NCBI RefSeq assembly: GCF_014174355.1
Contig: NZ_JABEQF010000004.1
Span: 186,001-250,000, forward strand
Length of the DNA: 64,000 bases
DNA from: Gluconacetobacter azotocaptans
GTDB taxonomy: Bacteria; Pseudomonadota; Alphaproteobacteria; Acetobacterales; Acetobacteraceae
Reading direction: 5' to 3'
The notes under the pieces were generated by a model. It saw only the letters and a program-made list of their open reading frames with translations, was not told where the DNA came from and did not search any database. The stretch's first letter is position 1, and each line of letters starts with the position of its first letter. This document shows, one piece after another, positions 61,489-64,000 of the stretch. The position numbers and the translations under genes are program-made.

Positions 61489-62274
61489 TCAGGTCGCGAA
61501 CGGATCGGGGTCGTAGCCCACCGCCGTCAGATACAGCCCGTCGGGCGGCGAGGTCGGGCCGGCCGCCCGACGGTCGCAGGCGGCCAGCGCGTCGCCCACG
61601 CGCTCGGCCGGCCAGGTGCCTTCGCCGACCAGCTTCAGCGTCCCGACCATGTTGCGGACCTGATGGTGCAGGAACGACCGTGCCTCGGCGACGATGATGA
61701 TCTCCTCGCCTGATCGCGATACGTCCAGACGATCCAGCGTGCGCAGGGGGCTCTTGGCCTGGCAGGCGCTGGCGCGGAAGGACGTGAAATCGTGCCGTCC
61801 CAGCAGAGAGCGCGCCGCACGGCCCATCGCCTCGGCGTCCAGAGGGCGCTTGACCAGCCAGACCCGGCCGTCATCCAGCGCCGGCCGGCTGCGGCGGTTC
61901 AGGATCCGGTAGCGATAGGCGCGGCGGATGGCCGAAAACCGGGCGTTCCATGACAGATCGACCGGGCGGGCGTCGAGCACCACCACCGGATGCGGCTTCA
62001 TATGGAAATTCAGCGCATCGCGAACGACGGAGGCGTTCAGCCTCACCTCGGGCGGAAAATCCAGGTGTGCGACCTGGCCGGTGGCATGCACGCCGGCATC
62101 GGTCCGGCCGGCGGTGATGCTGGCGACCATGCGGCCGGATGCCAGGCGGGATGCGGCCTCTTCCAGCACCTGCTGGACCGACAGGCCGGTCGTCTGGCGC
62201 TGCCAGCCGACGAAGTCCCGCCCGTCATATTCGATGCGTACGGCCCAGCGCTGGATGGGAGCGGGATCGGTCAC
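61489..62274 (-). CDS. truA: tRNA pseudouridine(38-40) synthase
   Basis: TruA makes pseudouridine in the anticodon stem-loop of many tRNAs. The 261-residue protein starts at a GTG overlapping the fmt stop (GTGA). The catalytic Asp59 lies in Ala-Gly-Arg-Thr-Asp-Ala-Gly-Val-His-Ala. Tyr-Arg-Tyr-Arg-Ile near 115 and Phe-Leu-His-His-Gln-Val-Arg-Asn-Met-Val-Gly near 195-205 complete the site. It is the last gene of def-fmt-truA. Confidence 0.96.
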   Translation of the reverse strand: MTDPAPIQRWAVRIEYDGRDFVGWQRQTTGLSVQQVLEEAASRLASGRMVASITAGRTDAGVHATGQVAHLDFPPEVRLNASVVRDALNFHMKPHPVVVLDARPVDLSWNARFSAIRRAYRYRILNRRSRPALDDGRVWLVKRPLDAEAMGRAARSLLGRHDFTSFRASACQAKSPLRTLDRLDVSRSGEEIIIVAEARSFLHHQVRNMVGTLKLVGEGTWPAERVGDALAACDRRAAGPTSPPDGLYLTAVGYDPDPFAT

Positions 62275-63194
62275 GTGCCCAGCCGCGTGCCGGCGGAAAC
62301 GGGCTGGCCGCGCAGGAAGGCGTCCGCGTTCATCATGCCGCGGCCGGGGCGTTGGATGCGCGTGATCCGCAGCGTGCCGTGCCCGCAGGCGATCGTCAGT
62401 TCGGTATCGAGGACGACGCCGGGGTGGCTGCCTGACGGGGCCTGGGCGGCGCCGATCTCGGCGGCGCCGATCTTCAGGATTACGCCGTCCAGCGTCGTGA
62501 AGGTGCCAGGCCATGGGGTCATGGCGCGGATCTGGCGGTCGATCGCGGCGGCGTCATGCCGCCAGTCGATGCGGCCGTCCTCGCGCGTCAGGCGGGCGGC
62601 GTAGGTCACGCCGCCTTCGGGCTGGGGGCGGGGGACGATCGACGGATCGGCCAGCGTCGATACCACCAGCCTGGCCCCCATCGCTGCCAGGTCGTCATGC
62701 AGGCTGGTGGCGGTCGTCCGGCCGGTCAGGGCGATGCGGTCGGACAGCAGCATGGCGCCGGTATCCAGGCCCTCGTCCATCTGCATGATGGTCACGCCGC
62801 TTTCGCCGTCTCCGGCCAGGATGGCGGCCTGGATCGGCGCGGCCCCGCGCCAGCGCGGCAACAGGCTGGCGTGAATGTTGAGGCATCCGCGACGGGGGGT
62901 GTGCAGCATCGCGGCGGGGAGGATCAGCCCATAGGCCGCGACGATCGCCGCATCCAGGTCCAGCGACCGGAAGACGTCATGTTCGGCGACATTGGTGCGC
63001 AGGCGGGTGGGGGTGCGCACCGGCAGGCCCAGCGCCTCGGCCGCCGTCTGGACCGGCGAGGGCCGCAGCGCCTGGCCACGCCCGGCCGGCCGGGGCGGCT
63101 GGCTGTAGACGGCCGCGATCTCGTGCCCAGCCGCGTGCAGGGCCTGCAGGGCGGGAACGGCGAAATCGGGGGTGCCCATGAAGGCCAGACGCAT
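62271..63194 (-). CDS. fmt: Methionyl-tRNA formyltransferase
   Basis: Fmt formylates initiator Met-tRNA. The 307-residue protein starts at the ATG 63194 with AGGAG at 8 nt; a GTG at 63203 is in frame but overlaps that site. It has Phe-Met-Gly-Thr-Pro-Asp-Phe-Ala-Val near 5-13, Asn-Ile-His-Ala-Ser-Leu-Leu-Pro-Arg-Trp-Arg-Gly-Ala-Ala-Pro near 104-118 with catalytic Asn and His, and a C-terminal tRNA-binding domain from about 205. Confidence 0.96.
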   Translation of the reverse strand: MRLAFMGTPDFAVPALQALHAAGHEIAAVYSQPPRPAGRGQALRPSPVQTAAEALGLPVRTPTRLRTNVAEHDVFRSLDLDAAIVAAYGLILPAAMLHTPRRGCLNIHASLLPRWRGAAPIQAAILAGDGESGVTIMQMDEGLDTGAMLLSDRIALTGRTTATSLHDDLAAMGARLVVSTLADPSIVPRPQPEGGVTYAARLTREDGRIDWRHDAAAIDRQIRAMTPWPGTFTTLDGVILKIGAAEIGAAQAPSGSHPGVVLDTELTIACGHGTLRITRIQRPGRGMMNADAFLRGQPVSAGTRLGT

Positions 63195-63210
63195 GCGCCG
63201 CACTCCTGCT

Positions 63211-63750
63211 TCAGCGCTTCTGCCGCTGTTCCTTGGCCAGGCGCCGCATGATCATGTTGCGCTTGAGGGTGGAGAGGTGATCGACGAAGAGGATACCGTC
63301 CAGATGGTCGATTTCGTGCTGGATGCAGGTGGCCAGCAACCCGTCCGCCTCGATCTCCTGCTCGGCGCCGTCGAGGGCGCGAAAGCGCACGCGCACCTTT
63401 TCGGGCCGGATGACGTCTGCGTACTGGTTCGGCAGCGACAGGCACCCTTCCTCGCGCGAGGACAGGCTCTCGGACTCTTCGATGACCTCGGGGTTGATCA
63501 GCACCATCGGGTCGCGTTGCTCGTCCTCGCCCAGATCAACGATGGCGAAGCGCAGCCCCAGGCCGACCTGCGGCGCGGCCAGGCCGATGCCCGGCGCCTG
63601 GTACATGGCGGAGAACATACGCGGCAGGATGTCGCGCAGGCTGGCGGTATCCTCGGGACGGACCAGGCGCGCCGTCTGGCGCAGGATCGCCTGGGGCGCG
63701 ACGAGGATGGGCATCGGAATGGCGGCGGCGATGGCATCACGATCAATCAT
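63211..63750 (-). CDS. def: Peptide deformylase
   Basis: Def removes the formyl group from new proteins. The 179-residue metalloenzyme has motif 1 Gly-Ile-Gly-Leu-Ala-Ala-Pro-Gln-Val-Gly near 54-63, motif 2 Glu-Gly-Cys-Leu-Ser with ligand Cys103, and motif 3 Gln-His145-Glu146-Ile-Asp-His149. It begins the def-fmt-truA unit, 17 nt before fmt. Confidence 0.96.
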   Translation of the reverse strand: MIDRDAIAAAIPMPILVAPQAILRQTARLVRPEDTASLRDILPRMFSAMYQAPGIGLAAPQVGLGLRFAIVDLGEDEQRDPMVLINPEVIEESESLSSREEGCLSLPNQYADVIRPEKVRVRFRALDGAEQEIEADGLLATCIQHEIDHLDGILFVDHLSTLKRNMIMRRLAKEQRQKR

Positions 63751-63915
63751 GCAGGCGATGTAGCGAGAGCATCACGCCTGCGCCAGTCCGTAGACGTGGG
63801 AAAATGGCGCGGCGGGCGCCATCCCTTGCGAAAACGGCATGGCCTCCCATATCATCGTGCATGCGGGCGCCATGACGGGTCCGCATGATTGTCTCGCTCG
63901 GTTGAGGAGGCCTGC

Positions 63916-64000
63916 GTGTCGGGAAGACTTTTTACATCTCCCATGTTTCTTGGTTTCGACCATCTGGAACAAATGTTGGAACGTGCATCCAAAGGGACAT
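63916..64000 (+). CDS. Hsp20-family small heat shock protein (partial)
   Basis: Only the first 28 codons are in the window. The GTG at 63916 follows GAGGAGG at 5 nt. The peptide begins with a short basic/aromatic start, then Phe-Leu-Gly-Phe-Asp-His-Leu-Glu-Gln-Met-Leu-Glu-Arg-Ala-Ser-Lys, which fits the N-terminal arm of alphaproteobacterial Hsp20 proteins. The alpha-crystallin domain lies beyond the edge, so the call rests on a short match. Confidence 0.6.
   Translation, partial: MSGRLFTSPMFLGFDHLEQMLERASKGT

Noticed and set aside
63772-63972. 66-codon minus-strand frame near the right end
   Set aside because: It is antisense to the start of the Hsp20-like gene and has no ribosome site or family features.
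1-64000. CRISPR arrays, tRNA or rRNA genes, complete insertion sequences
   Set aside because: I saw no regularly spaced repeats, no cloverleaf-like segments in the gaps and no transposase; a computed search (tRNAscan, ISfinder, CRISPR finder) would settle it.

Overview
The window is 64 kb of GC-rich, gene-dense chromosome from an alphaproteobacterium. The best fit is the acetic acid bacteria (Acetobacteraceae, close to Gluconacetobacter/Komagataeibacter). Grounds for this are the one-chain shikimate kinase/dehydroquinate synthase, a quinone-dependent malate dehydrogenase (Mqo), the alphaproteobacterial order rpmH-rnpA-yidD-yidC-engB-argB-dapD-dapE, and a De Ley-Doudoroff galactonate cassette. 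The genus is inferred from content only. I see no rRNA, tRNA, CRISPR array, prophage, complete insertion sequence or replication origin.

Region 1 (1-10.2 kb) is mostly on the minus strand. It holds a possibly Tat-exported reductase and cupin pair, a Nudix-like protein, an aldo/keto reductase, an exported endonuclease/phosphatase-family protein, beta-carbonic anhydrase and alaS. tenA and gtrA then overlap tail to tail, followed by an OmpA-like porin with a strong UUCG terminator. Region 2 (10.5-20.1 kb) has the AroK-AroB fusion divergent from a tiny membrane protein plus xerD and accA. After these come a CinA-like domain protein, an SMP-30 lactonase, a GNAT-Nudix fusion, an orphan Rieske oxygenase, a DUF815 ATPase and yajC.

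Region 3 (20.2-26.2 kb) is the main metabolic accessory unit: an IclR regulator, dgoK, dgoA, dgoD, an SDR and an MFS sugar porter, all on the plus strand with tight or overlapping junctions. Together they would import galactose or a related aldose, oxidise it to galactonate and cleave it to pyruvate and glyceraldehyde 3-phosphate. Region 4 (26.2-34.4 kb) contains sodB, an NDUFAF6-like protein, a 3-hydroxyisobutyrate-dehydrogenase-like enzyme, the msrPQ periplasmic methionine repair pair, a phosphotransacetylase-like enzyme without an acetate kinase, mqo and an orphan NYN-domain protein.

Region 5 (34.4-54 kb) is a long plus-strand housekeeping run: folK, rpoZ, rsh, acpS, lepB, rnc, era, then pyrH, frr, uppS, cdsA, dxr, rseP, bamA, ompH, lpxD, fabZ, lpxA, lpxI. 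It couples stringent control, protein export, isoprenoid and phospholipid synthesis, outer membrane assembly and lipid A synthesis. lpxB does not follow lpxI; gloA does. Region 6 (54-61.4 kb) carries rpmH-rnpA-yidD-yidC-engB-argB-dapD-dapE and a membrane protein. Region 7 (61.4-64 kb) holds the minus-strand operon def-fmt-truA and the start of an Hsp20 gene cut by the window edge.

I found no convincing wholly new system. The observations most worth following are the two domain fusions, the putatively exported NAD(P)-binding protein, several perfect palindromes (10511-10530, 61430-61467), a possible leaderless accA promoter, the pyrH leader, and the run of GTG/TTG starts in the envelope cluster, including a TTG start for bamA.
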